Shown piece by piece: positions 21,903 to 32,375 of a DNA stretch of 64,000 nt (positions are counted from its first letter, which is position 1; every line of letters starts with the position of its first letter). The notes beneath the pieces were generated by a model. That model worked only from the letters and a program-made list of their open reading frames with translations, made no database searches and was not told the origin of the DNA. This DNA is from Fragilaria crotonensis (Eukaryota > Bacillariophyta > Fragilariophyceae > Fragilariales > Fragilariaceae), in the NCBI GenBank assembly GCA_022925895.1, contig JAKSYS010000331.1, positions 1 through 64,000 on the forward strand. Direction: 5' to 3'. The position numbers and the translations under genes are program-made.

Positions 21903-23186
21903 CAGGGGTGGGCAAAAAGTTACTAACCGAGTGGTTAACTGCAGTTAGTTAACTCCAGTAACTAACGACGCAAAAAATATTGGCAGTTAACTAACTAACT
22001 ACTACCAACCCAGGAGTCAACTAACTAACTACTTCCACCATGTGAGATAACTTAACTAACTACTACAATCATTTGTAGAATATAACTCCATTGGGATGGA
22101 GTTAACTGTAGTATGAGTTAACTGTGCAGTGCTGAATATCGATAATTCGTTGTATGCGAAATCTGCAAGTAGAATCAGTACACGAGACACAATGCACTGG
22201 AAGGTCCGGCAATACGGGCGAAGTCCTGAATAAAGGAAGTATGCGCGCCCGCCGGGAGGGAAACAAGTTCCGATCAATGTCTGGCTGGCGCAAAATTGGA
22301 TGTGCCGGCGTGGTGGTGACACGGCTGACGTCTGCAAGAAAATTTGCTTACAGCGAAAAAAATTTGCTTACGGAATGAAATTGCTTACGGAATTTGCTTA
22401 CCATAAGCAAATTTATTGTAAGCAGAAATTTGCTTACAAAATTTGCTTACTGGGAGATTAAATTTGCTTACGGGGACTGTCTTTTCTACGTAAAAACATA
22501 CCAATTTTCAAACACCTAAATAAAATTTACTTACAGCAAAGAAGAATTTGCTTACGAAAATCAAATTTGCTTACAGAAAAAATTTGCTTACAAAATTTGC
22601 TTACCGGCAAAATTTGCTTACTGATGTTGCTTACTGTCAAGAAAAATTTGCTTACGATGCAGCAACCTTGCCGGCTCGGATGGATCATTACGATTGCTAA
22701 AATTCTCGCATCATGCAAATCGGAGCAAGGCTGGCGCGCAAACTCAACTGCCCCTAACGGTACGGCTGGAACGTGCATGGGCCGGACCTTCCTGGGAGTG
22801 CTGTACTTTATCTCTACTACTAGCTAGTAGTAGTAGAGTATCGGAACTACCGGTAGTACTCTCTAATTTGTATGCTCAGTCACAATCAGTACCACGTACT
22901 TGTACTAGCTACAAGGATCACGCTACTGGAGTAGGGCAATTGTACTGTCTACTGTGCTACTATCACCTCGACATTATGAGTAGTATAACTCCAGTTAACT
23001 ACTCTGATATGAAAATAGTATATATTAACTATTCGAGTACGCTAGAAATTGTACTTAACTTTTGACTACCTTTTTCGTATTGCAGTAGGGAGTAACTAAC
23101 TCTACAAGGGAGGTAGTACAAGAGTATTATACGATGGCCGTTCTCGTAGGGGTAGTATAGTTAAAGTTTAACTTTGCCCACCCCTG
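21903..23186. mobile_element. Non-autonomous hAT element with 8-bp target duplication
   Basis: A 1284-bp element beginning CAGGGGTGGGCAAA and ending TTTGCCCACCCCTG, perfect 14-bp terminal inverted repeats of the CAGGG type usual for hAT transposons. Both ends are flanked by CACTCAAT (21895-21902 and 23187-23194), an exact 8-bp target duplication, also hAT-typical (family knowledge). The outer 200 bases are full of GTTAACTAACTAAC motifs, and the centre holds an AATTTGCTTAC array (listed separately). No transposase is encoded, so it would need one in trans. The perfect duplication argues for recent insertion. Confidence 0.9.
22325..22655. repeat. AATTTGCTTAC interspersed array
   Basis: About 14 copies of (A)AATTTGCTTAC separated by 2-30 variable bases, with a few in inverted orientation (GTAAGCA near 22418). 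It is not a strict tandem repeat, because spacing varies. It sits inside the hAT-like element. Clustered short motifs in hAT elements often serve as transposase-binding sites, but those are normally subterminal, so that role is only a guess. Confidence 0.8.
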
Positions 23187-23194
23187 CACTCAAT

Positions 23195-26175
23195 CATATC
23201 ATATTTCAGCCCGGTCGAGTTGTCGGTATCTCACCGAACCCCAGAGAAGTCGATTACAGCAAGTACATACATTCTCGAAATATATCTTTACCTGTGGTTT
23301 TTCAAATCAACCATACACACGGGGGATGGGAGTATGGGGTCGTGTGCACTGTTCTGTGAATGTGACCAAGACTTTCAAAACTGTTCCTACGATTGATTCA
23401 GTACACAACATTGTGATATGACTATACGATAGCGTTCTCCAGTGCACAGTACATTCTGCGTGTAATACGTCGATAGTACTTCGTGTACCAGTACAGAAGA
23501 AAAATCCAAATATGCAGTACCAGTACTCCAGTGTATTCCACGCAATGCAATCTTCAAAACGGACATCAGTGGTACTGGGATACTGGAGTACTCCCAGTAC
23601 GCCAGTAGATCCTCTTAGCACGTAGCCCTGGTTCGACGACTACATTAAACTGCGTGTTTTGAAGGTTGACGTTGTATAGCTAAGCTCTTTCGACGGAATT
23701 CTGAGGGAATCCCATGTACATCATAAAAACAGTGAAGTTGCTGTGATTACACATTGCTTAGGAAATGTTACAGAGGATGGATGCTCATCAAAAGCCAATT
23801 GAGGATTTATTTACATACTAGTTTATAGGTGATGAAATCAAGATCAAGAAGATGAGGAAATATGAAGGACAAGAAGCATGATGATGGTGGCAGTGGTTAT
23901 AATGGTGACAAGTAACAAACTCTCAATGTTTATGGACAAGAGAGCCTTTCTACAATCAAATTGAACAGTACTTCGGATTTTAAGCCAATGATAAGCCAAT
24001 GATTGCAATAATCTTTGCCTTTGTGGATATTGACTGTTGGGAAGTCTTCTTGGCATTCGCTTCAAGCAACTTAAGCCCCATGAGTTGAAATGCCCTTCAT
24101 GAAATACTTGGCATGCCTCTTTTTTTGCAGAAATCTTGAAACCCTGTCAGCAACAAGGGAATGACATACCACAGTCCCAACATTGCCAATATCCTTCAAA
24201 CTATCGTCAATATGATACTATCAGTGACACAAAGGAAGTCACTGACAAACTATTACAACTGGCTGTACCTACAGATCTGCATTTTTTCCATGATTGCAAT
24301 TGTCAACATAAAAATGCAAGCTTGCATGCCTTCATTTTGGTGGCAGCTTCCCAGTCATGTCCCACTGGAATTCAGGTGACTCCTTGCAACGAGCTCACAG
24401 AATACTTATTCCAAATACAGACAACAAACAAGGGACAAAAAGAAGCACCACAAAGATACCCCATGTTGATCAATCTGTGGCGAAGAAATGGCACAAAAGT
24501 GAGGTGGACTGTAGACTGGTGCAACATAATGGATAACATTTCCGACAAGAATGACCGTACCGCCCACACCATAACTGCCGGACATGGTAACAATGCATCA
24601 AATGCATAAGAACATATTTCAGATTCTCAGTTTGTCCTGGAAAACATATCGGTGCATCAACAGAAACGCAAAAGCAATGAAGTAGCAACGGCATGGTTTG
24701 GAAATTCAAGTACCGGGTATCGGGGTACCAGGTACAAGGTACCAGATACCAATCACGACTCTGTGATATCGTAGGCTGACAGAATCGACGAAATGTCATT
24801 TGGAGTGTCACGGTTTTGTTCAAGAATTCAACATTCAAAAACCTAGGGCGAGGGGCTAGTGGTTGAATTAGGTAGCTAGGTCTAATGTCTAATGCAATTT
24901 GCACAGCACCTGAGAGTACAGTGAAGAAGCCATTTTTCCGGACCCTGCAGATGTATGACATAGACCTAAAGCAGTCACAAGAACTTGGTTGATGAGTAAC
25001 TATACAAAGGATGTAAAAACGTGTGTCATACAGTTTGGCTTCGCCGAAGGCTACGTGGAATCCATTGGATTCCACTAGCCAATGACTTCATACATTCCTT
25101 TATCTGTTAAAATTTGATCGGTGCATACATACGAAAAACAAAAGTAGATTTCCTCGTATGCATGTAGCGACATGTTGAAAGTTCTGAGCTCACGTCTTAA
25201 TAACACGTTTTCTTATCAAAGTATTTCACGATCCCGACATACGAAGGTCGATGAAAGGTGGAACGATTTTCCTGGTGACGAACGGAGTTCGTGATGATAC
25301 TGGCAACAAAGCCAAAGGTCCGGAACCTAAAACCTTTTAGGTGAAGTATATAAAAGTAGATAAGTAGACATGTACTCCGTACATCAACTCTCAGTATGAT
25401 TCTCTAGTAGTGGACACTCTACCGGTAGCGTAGACAGTCCAACTACAATACTTAAATATCGCAACGCACGACCTTCTGCGCGTTCGTGCTCTGCTCTTTT
25501 GCACTTTTGCACTAATTGTGTACTACCTCCGTTTACAATTACTTGATCGGTTGAAGTTCAAAACAGCGTTCTGGTTTAGTGTCTTTAAGTCATTTCTCCG
25601 TAGGATTTCGGTATAAGTCTACGTATTGGCGAGGCTTACGCATTCTATTTAGTAGGTATTAACGCTCATTTGGAACGAGGATAAATATCTATGTGTTGTG
25701 GTCGATGTGGTTGGCATATGCTACATACGGGGATTGATGTTGCACGAACGGTTATTTCGATCATGAAATCCTACGTTTCGTTTACTTAACATATGATTTG
25801 AAAAAAATATCTATCACCGAATTTCAGATTTAACTTCCACGCGCTCTTTCTCGTATTAATCGCATCCCGATTCACACCCCATGTGCATACAGCAGATTTC
25901 TGCTCCCCCGCAATATGTTGTCATCGTCGACTTCCATCTTTGAAGAGAAATAAGTCTACACTGTCCGATCCGTTCCGTCGGAACTGCCGTAAATGATCGT
26001 TGTCACTGCTCCTGGGAGCATTTCTTTCAGAGGTTCAGCGTCATAGGAATCCGTGCTGGCGCACTAGAGGGTGAAAGACATTTTTAGAGTTTTTTCAATC
26101 TAAAAACGTAATAATGAGCATTTAGACTCAAACGCCAATATTTGATGTTATACAGCTATGAATAGCTTTCATCGA
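23195..26175. other. Long gene-poor stretch
   Basis: About 3 kb without a recognised gene. A 157-codon frame on the + strand (24136-24609) and a 201-codon frame on the - strand (24470-25075) overlap, and neither shows a domain. The first has some coding-like character (DCNCQHKNASLHAFILVAA) and could be a decayed mobile-element fragment. The rest is AT-rich with GTAC palindromes and GGTACC microrepeats (24725-24750). Confidence 0.35.
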
Positions 26176-26214
26176 GAGGAATTCGAATCATATGACGTTT
26201 CGGTGGAATGCCAG
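26176..26214 (+). repeat. 39-bp dispersed motif, copy B
   Basis: 33 of 39 positions match 8181-8219. This copy ends within the first codons of the longest frame of the SMARCAL1-like gene, whose more likely start is at 26421. It would then lie about 200 bases upstream of that start, in promoter or leader position, with a TGACGT core. Confidence 0.4.
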
Positions 26215-29200
26215 AATTCCCTCGACTGAAAATAGAAATCGATCAAGTAATTGTAAACGGAGGTAGTACTCTACACGAGAACGTAGTACAATACTTGTAC
26301 TCCATACCGGTACAGACCATACACGTCTATGCATACGGGCACACGGGCACTGATTCAGCGGGAGCGGGTGATCATTCGGCATCGAAGGGTGAACTAGAGA
26401 TAGCAACGAACGAAGCGAAAATGTCAACTCAAGCTTCAAATGGGGCCTCACAGCTGGGACCTCAGCAACAACGACGACAACAACAGCATCGTCCTCCATC
26501 ATTTACGGCAATGTCAGTTGACCGCAATAGCTCTTTCCCATCCAGTCAATTCATATCACAGGAATTGCCGTTCGCACCACCCACTTCAATAATAGCAGCG
26601 ACCGCTAGTACTAGGGCGATGACGCCCAGAATAGACGAGGATGATGACAATCATTCCGAAAACTCGACAGATGGTTCTGAATTGGAAACAATTTTTGATT
26701 CCAAAACTGAACAGGTTCCATACTATCCACAGATACGTCCGAATGCCATTGTTGACAGAACATATCCGGATACAACAGAACAAACGATAAGCGACAGTCA
26801 GCAGGATGAGAATAACTATTCTCAGTTCCAGGCCATGCCATCAGCAGCTGCAACAAGTTGGAATGATAGTCATATACAACCGCCATATGCGTTTCAAGCA
26901 GGATCAGCATCATTAAATTTTGCAGCTGATGATGAGCAATTTGGACAAGCACCAAATGGTGAGGAGCACTCCTGGATGGAGGACTTGACCAATCTAATTG
27001 ATTTGGATGATCTCAAACCTTCGGGAACCACAAGTCATCCGCATGCGGTTGATCTTGGACTATCTGCACCAGCACCGAACGATCACAATCAACATGACAC
27101 CCTTTTATCCGATTTTTTTCATGACGCTGAAGAATTAATGGTCCGTGGCGACCCTGATGAGCCGCGATGGAGACTAGATACGCACATGGGCGATGAGGCA
27201 TTTATTAATGATGCTTCCAAGAAGCGAAAGTGGCATCTTGATTCGCCATCATTTCCCATTCCTGCACAGTCACATTCGTTGTCGAGCGCCCAAGCCTCCG
27301 CTGAATCCAGAGCCCAGCACATGCCGGGTTGGATGAAGTACAATACAAATAGGCATTCACAGTCACAACAGCTAGGCGCCGGAGTTGCGCAAATGCCTCT
27401 GTCGAGTACTTCTTCTTACGTGCATACTCAAATGCAACGGCCCGGCATGTATGTTTCGACTAGCATCCCAATGAAACCTGGGTACATTCCTACTTGGCGA
27501 AGACTTTTGCCCCGTGAATTCCTCGCTGCCCGCAAAGAAAGGGAAGAAATGGCAACCGAGCGAAAGCGATACGCTCTTTCCGTCCTCAACGTTAATGAAT
27601 TTACAATCACCGGCGTTTCCTTGTGGACAGGCGCCAGAGGTAGCAGTGTCCGAGGATTGCGGGCGCAAATTCGACAGTTTTCCAGTGATTACGGCAAAGC
27701 TGTTTTTGAACGAGATAGCGAGGCAGAGGACGGCGGCAAATGGCGCATTCCTCTTGGAGCCTACCAAGCGCTCTTTTCTTACCTCACATCACTTCCCAAC
27801 ACGACAGTGGAGGGAATTCCGCAGTCGCATTTGAATATTGCCATGTTGGGACGACAACGATTGGAAAAGGGGTGTCCGTCGGTACGGAAGATGATGCATC
27901 TTGGTGTTCCTGTTCGATTGGCGAAAACTCTCGCGCCATTTCAGCGGGGTGGGGTGGACTTTGTTCACGAACGGCGTGGAAGAGCATTGATTGCGGACGA
28001 AATGGGGTTGGGGAAGACCATTCAAGCCATTGCTAGTATATCTATGTATCATGAAGATTGGCCAGTATTGGTATTGACACCCAGTGGTGCTCGTTACCAC
28101 TGGGAGAATGAATTTTTAAATTGGCTTGGTGCTGCAAATAACGATCAAAAGCTGCTAGATTTTGGGAACGAAGGCCAAGGAGACGAACAGGATGACGAGG
28201 ACTTACCTGGACAACGAAAAATGGCTATGTCGCCTCTTGTGGAGTCTCAGATAAATGTCCTAACAAGCGGTGCGAGTCCAATGATACCGAGTCCCGACAC
28301 GAAGGTCGTGATTGTCTCCTACGGGCTGGCACCGAAGCTTGTTGAAGAGGGCAAACTTGTCCTTGGAATGTTCAAATGCGCCATTGTTGATGAGTCTCAC
28401 ATGTTAAAGAACAAGAACAGCAAGCGGACCAAGCTGCTGATGCCAATCTTATCGAATACATCGCGATGTATCCTGCTGTCAGGAACGCCAGCGTTTGCTA
28501 GACCGATGGAGCTGTGGCCGCAGATGAATATTCTTGGATCAGCGGAAGATCCATCCTTTACAAACGAGGCCGCCTTTGTGAGCAAATACGTTAAGGGCAC
28601 TAGCAAAAACAGGCTGGCAGAGCTTCACACTGTCCTTACTGGTACGCTTATGATTCGAAGGATGAAGAATGATATACTTAAGCAGCTTCCGCCAAAAGTG
28701 CGAGAGCAGGCACTGGTCAACATAATGGATGAGGCAACCCGAGAGGAATTTCGGACCTTTCTGGAAGAACTTCGCACGGGAAGAGGCGCTCTGGCGAAAA
28801 TTGCCAGATTGCATGAAGGTTCTTCTGCTGATAAGGAAGTGATACCACAGGAACCTCCTGCTGATCAGCCTCAGTCCGAGGACGACCTCAAAGCTCAGGT
28901 TCGAGAAGAAGTGGAAGCGCTCTATGATAAAAGGCGAGTTGAAATTGTACAATCGTTTTCTAATGTTGGCGACCCCGCAATGGTTCAGATGGGAGCGAGT
29001 CAAGCTATCGGAGCGCTTCGTGCCGAAGTTGGAGATTTTTATCACCGAAGATTGGACGAATTAATGAGCGCCAATGTTGCAATTGCTAGACCAACGACGA
29101 CCCCAGCCAGCGCTTCAGCTCAAGATCCTAAAGAGCCGTTATCAAAAAAAGCCTTGTTAATTCATATGTACAAGCGCACCGGACAGATCAAGATTCCTCT

Positions 29201-30827
29201 CGTCGCCGATATGCTCAAGATGTGGCTGACCAATCCAGCCAAAGGCAAGCTGTGCATCTTCGCACATCATATTAGTGTTCTAAATGAGATCGGGAGCATT
29301 GCCGGTTTGTCAAACGAGGCTGGCAGCTCCAGAACCTTTATCCGCATCGACGGTTCTACGAATCCGAAGCAACGACAGGAACAAATCAACGCTTTTCAAA
29401 AAGATCCCACCATTCGCGTGGCAATGCTCGGAATCACAGCCGCCGGAGTAGCTGTTACGCTCACGGCTGCCTCTACCGTGTGGTTCGCTGAACTGTTCTG
29501 GACGCCAGCCCTGCTCATTCAAGCTGAAGATCGGTGTCATCGAGTTGGACAACAGGCAAAGTGCCGATGCTTGTACATTGTTGCCAAAGGCACGTTAGAC
29601 GAAATTCTGTGGAAACACATTGAAAAGAAGTTTCGCGACCTTGGTGAGTTCGTTGAAGGTAAGGAGAAGATGAAGATCGTTGTCCACAGAAAATATCGCG
29701 GCACATTGGATTTGAAGAAAAGTCTGGAGATTGAAAAGTTCGAGTTTGATGATGAGGAAGAACCAGAGTTCGACCAAAGTGACGAGGTGGCCGAGGAATT
29801 GGAATCTCAGTTGCACCAAGACCTTGAAGAATTGGAACGTGAAGAACAAGAAATGCTCGCCATCGATACCGAAGACGACGACGGCGAAGGAGAAGGGAAC
29901 GGCAAAGCGAGTGGTTTCTCCTCCGGTGGTGCCGGCGCTACCGCTGCTGGATCTACAGAGACGGAAGCCATTTGCCTGTCGGACGATGAGGAAGCTGAGG
30001 TGGCTCCTGCGTCACGCAAATCCTTGCGAGAAGCGGGCATTACTGTCGACCGTGAGTTCCCTGACTTGAAGCTGTACAAGATGAAGTTTCCGGCGCCGTC
30101 GTGCGGACTCGTGATCGCTCGTTTCAAAGGTCGCGTGGTGGTGCGGGAAAAGGCAGAGCATCTTCCAAAAGTCGGCAGACCTAACGTCGGCGACATTTTG
30201 CTCGCATGCAACAATGACGAGATCGTTCCAAACGTCAACCTGGCTGCCCTTTTGAGGCACTTTGACGGTTTGATGCAGAGGTTTGGCGAGGTTGAAATCC
30301 TGTTCGCGGTGGACCAGGAGTTCAGGGTCTATTTCACCGACCGACTGAATTCCGGCGACATCGAAAAAGATGCTTTCATCGAAGAGGAGAGTCCCCTGCA
30401 TGGTCTTTCTGCAAAAATTGCGAGCCTACCAACTTACACCATAGGTTTCGACGGAGTTGAAGACTATGGTTTTTTCATTGAATCGATTCACTCCATGTTA
30501 TTCGTTTCGTCGATCAGTCCATCGCATATTCAGCAGCGTGGCGCCGACGCTGTTCCCAGTGTCGGGGATGCTCTTCTTTCCATCAATGGTGCTTCATTGA
30601 GACTCGGGCTAACGGTCCCCGCCGTCATGATTGTGCTGAATTCCCTCAAAGAAAAGGGAATGGCCTGCCAAATGACGTTTGCCGCTGCCGATGAGAATAT
30701 TGTCAGTATGGTCCTATCAAGGGGGAATTCGCGACCCTTAGTCCCGATGCCTCATCCGAATACGAAAGCACCGCCTCCGCCGTCTGCTGGTGGAGGACAC
30801 GAAGTGATCGAACTATTGGACGACTGA
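26208..30827 (+). CDS. SMARCAL1-like SNF2 annealing helicase with C-terminal PDZ-like pair
   Basis: An intact 1539-codon frame from 26208; ATG 26421 (MSTQASNG) is the more plausible start. The first 450 residues are low-complexity. A HARP-like domain follows (about residues 459-530; FTITGVSLWTGA to KWRIPLGAYQALFSYL), then the SNF2 motor: ADEMGLGKTIQAI (about 595), DESHMLKN (about 727), LLSGTPAFARPMELWPQ and QAEDRCHRVGQ (about 1104). HARP plus this motor is the layout of SMARCAL1, which re-anneals RPA-coated single strands at stalled replication forks (family knowledge). After an acidic linker come two segments like PDZ domains: about 1283-1370 (CGLVIARFKGRVVV...VGDILLACNNDEI) and about 1408-1495 (YGFFIESIHSMLFVSSI...VGDALLSINGASL). 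I know no PDZ module on this family elsewhere. Confidence 0.88.
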   Translation: MPEFPRLKIEIDQVIVNGGSTLHENVVQYLYSIPVQTIHVYAYGHTGTDSAGAGDHSASKGELEIATNEAKMSTQASNGASQLGPQQQRRQQQHRPPSFTAMSVDRNSSFPSSQFISQELPFAPPTSIIAATASTRAMTPRIDEDDDNHSENSTDGSELETIFDSKTEQVPYYPQIRPNAIVDRTYPDTTEQTISDSQQDENNYSQFQAMPSAAATSWNDSHIQPPYAFQAGSASLNFAADDEQFGQAPNGEEHSWMEDLTNLIDLDDLKPSGTTSHPHAVDLGLSAPAPNDHNQHDTLLSDFFHDAEELMVRGDPDEPRWRLDTHMGDEAFINDASKKRKWHLDSPSFPIPAQSHSLSSAQASAESRAQHMPGWMKYNTNRHSQSQQLGAGVAQMPLSSTSSYVHTQMQRPGMYVSTSIPMKPGYIPTWRRLLPREFLAARKEREEMATERKRYALSVLNVNEFTITGVSLWTGARGSSVRGLRAQIRQFSSDYGKAVFERDSEAEDGGKWRIPLGAYQALFSYLTSLPNTTVEGIPQSHLNIAMLGRQRLEKGCPSVRKMMHLGVPVRLAKTLAPFQRGGVDFVHERRGRALIADEMGLGKTIQAIASISMYHEDWPVLVLTPSGARYHWENEFLNWLGAANNDQKLLDFGNEGQGDEQDDEDLPGQRKMAMSPLVESQINVLTSGASPMIPSPDTKVVIVSYGLAPKLVEEGKLVLGMFKCAIVDESHMLKNKNSKRTKLLMPILSNTSRCILLSGTPAFARPMELWPQMNILGSAEDPSFTNEAAFVSKYVKGTSKNRLAELHTVLTGTLMIRRMKNDILKQLPPKVREQALVNIMDEATREEFRTFLEELRTGRGALAKIARLHEGSSADKEVIPQEPPADQPQSEDDLKAQVREEVEALYDKRRVEIVQSFSNVGDPAMVQMGASQAIGALRAEVGDFYHRRLDELMSANVAIARPTTTPASASAQDPKEPLSKKALLIHMYKRTGQIKIPLVADMLKMWLTNPAKGKLCIFAHHISVLNEIGSIAGLSNEAGSSRTFIRIDGSTNPKQRQEQINAFQKDPTIRVAMLGITAAGVAVTLTAASTVWFAELFWTPALLIQAEDRCHRVGQQAKCRCLYIVAKGTLDEILWKHIEKKFRDLGEFVEGKEKMKIVVHRKYRGTLDLKKSLEIEKFEFDDEEEPEFDQSDEVAEELESQLHQDLEELEREEQEMLAIDTEDDDGEGEGNGKASGFSSGGAGATAAGSTETEAICLSDDEEAEVAPASRKSLREAGITVDREFPDLKLYKMKFPAPSCGLVIARFKGRVVVREKAEHLPKVGRPNVGDILLACNNDEIVPNVNLAALLRHFDGLMQRFGEVEILFAVDQEFRVYFTDRLNSGDIEKDAFIEEESPLHGLSAKIASLPTYTIGFDGVEDYGFFIESIHSMLFVSSISPSHIQQRGADAVPSVGDALLSINGASLRLGLTVPAVMIVLNSLKEKGMACQMTFAAADENIVSMVLSRGNSRPLVPMPHPNTKAPPPPSAGGGHEVIELLDD

Positions 30828-30885
30828 GGTATTGTTCAGCTAGTGTACATTTAAGAGCACAGTTTCGTTGTCAGTTCCTTTCCCG

Positions 30886-31500
30886 TTATTCCGTGTTCTG
30901 TCTTTTGGAAGGTGGTTCACTGGCTTCCTGGTCCTTATCATCGGTGCCATCGTTGTCTCGACTACGTTTACGATCGGCAGAATCTGATTTTGTGGTTGTC
31001 GTTAACTTGGGTTTGGCGTCCAAACCAGCCTGAATGGTGTTCCCCAACATTTCCAGTGCCACCTTGCGACGTCGCAAACCTGCCAATTGAGACAATCCTT
31101 CTCGTAATAGGCCCCGAACAAATATTTCTGGATTCAAACCATTGGAACAATCCAGCATTTCAAGCAGATCCAACGGAATGGGACATTGCTGTAATGTTTT
31201 CCACAGCTCCGAATCGCCATCGTTTGTGTTGGTCCCAGACGTTGTAGAGGAAGTGCCCGTATCAACCTTTTTCTTGACAACACCCTCAACACGTCCAATC
31301 GCATGGAGAATTTCTCGTATGGAATGAATCAATTTGGAGGTCGTCTTGACATGAATAGACGCATCGTCTCCTGATGACTCGGGCCAGGATTTGACAATAT
31401 CAATGGAATCCGAAACTCGCGATATCAGTTCGTGAAGGCGCTCTTGCAAGGCCTTGGCATCGTTGCCAGGTCGTGAAAGATGACCGGAGGTAGAACTCAT
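30886..31500 (-). CDS. MED10: Mediator complex subunit 10 (Med10/Nut2)
   Basis: 204 residues from ATG 31500 (MSSTSGHLSRPG); the frame is open 37 codons further upstream. The family core is LQERLHELISRVSDSIDIVKSW near the start and CPIPLDLLEMLDCSNGLNPEIF in the middle, matching the VPLDLLEYID..RNPDIY signature of Med10. Then comes a helical region (LLREGLSQLAGLRRRKVALEML) and a basic low-complexity tail ending in KRQNTE. Med10 belongs to the middle module of Mediator in the nucleus (family knowledge). It is intact and tail-to-tail with the SMARCAL1-like gene, 58 bases apart. Confidence 0.82.
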   Translation of the reverse strand: MSSTSGHLSRPGNDAKALQERLHELISRVSDSIDIVKSWPESSGDDASIHVKTTSKLIHSIREILHAIGRVEGVVKKKVDTGTSSTTSGTNTNDGDSELWKTLQQCPIPLDLLEMLDCSNGLNPEIFVRGLLREGLSQLAGLRRRKVALEMLGNTIQAGLDAKPKLTTTTKSDSADRKRSRDNDGTDDKDQEASEPPSKRQNTE

Positions 31501-32375
31501 GGTTGTGTATGCTGCCTTGTGAGATGAAGGTGATGCAGAGTGTACAAGTGCTAAACCGGAGACACCCTTGAACGATGATGTAACAACGCCAACGAGGAGA
31601 CTGTGTATCACTGCACAACTCTACCGTAGAATAAAGTCAACGGTATATTGGAGGAACAGTAAAAAACATCAATCCGTCTGTCCACTGTACCGCGACTCGA
31701 AAAATTCTTGACTTGTTGGCATGGCCACATATTTCAATTGTTACGCATACGTGTTGTTGGCTGTCACGGGTCGTGGGTCGTGTTTTTAGATTTTGGCGCG
31801 ACCGTCGGAGTACAGGGACGTGCTGACCTCGGTCGACTCCTAATCAAGAGTCACACGCTTCCCAATCAATTTTCGAGTCTTCTCAACAACTAGGGAACCG
31901 GTACTTACTGTCCAATCAGTTCGAAGGACTTGTACTCAGACGTCATCTGCACGGGACAGCAAATATCAATGACCGGCTGTGAACTGACGAATCTCGACCT
32001 CTCGCGCACGAATCTTCGGTGCAAGAATGCAACCATGTGTTGCCGGGCTTACGTACCCTTCGATCCTACGAGTGCAACAGAACCCGAGCGTTGCATCAGA
32101 GTGCCCGTCCTACGTACTCTACTTGTACTGAATACACGAGTACCAGCTACTATTTTTTCTTAGTATTCCAAAACGTTCAACATTACGGTGGTACTGGTGT
32201 ACACACGGCTACAGCTGCCAGGACTCAGGACGACGACAGCGAAGAAAACTGAAAATTGTTCAACCCGCCTCCTTCACGAAGAATTGAGCGACTTCTCGTT
32301 CGGCATATTTTCTGAAACCCATTATACCCGTGCACTGTTCATATTTCCTAGAAAGGAAAGTGCGAGAAAACGAAG
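31501..32375. promoter_or_regulatory. Intergenic region between divergent Med10 and apyrase genes
   Basis: About 875 bases. No supported gene; short frames on the + strand between 31708 and 32379 have no recognised domain. Both promoters should lie here. An upstream exon of the apyrase gene encoding a signal anchor could also be hidden here, but none was identified. Confidence 0.35.

Noticed and set aside
22325-22655. CRISPR-like array
   Set aside because: The repeated word is only 11 bases, spacers are irregular and very short, and it lies in a eukaryotic hAT-like element.
24136-25075. Two overlapping frames of 157 and 201 codons as genes
   Set aside because: They overlap on opposite strands, neither has a recognisable domain, and the region is repeat-rich.
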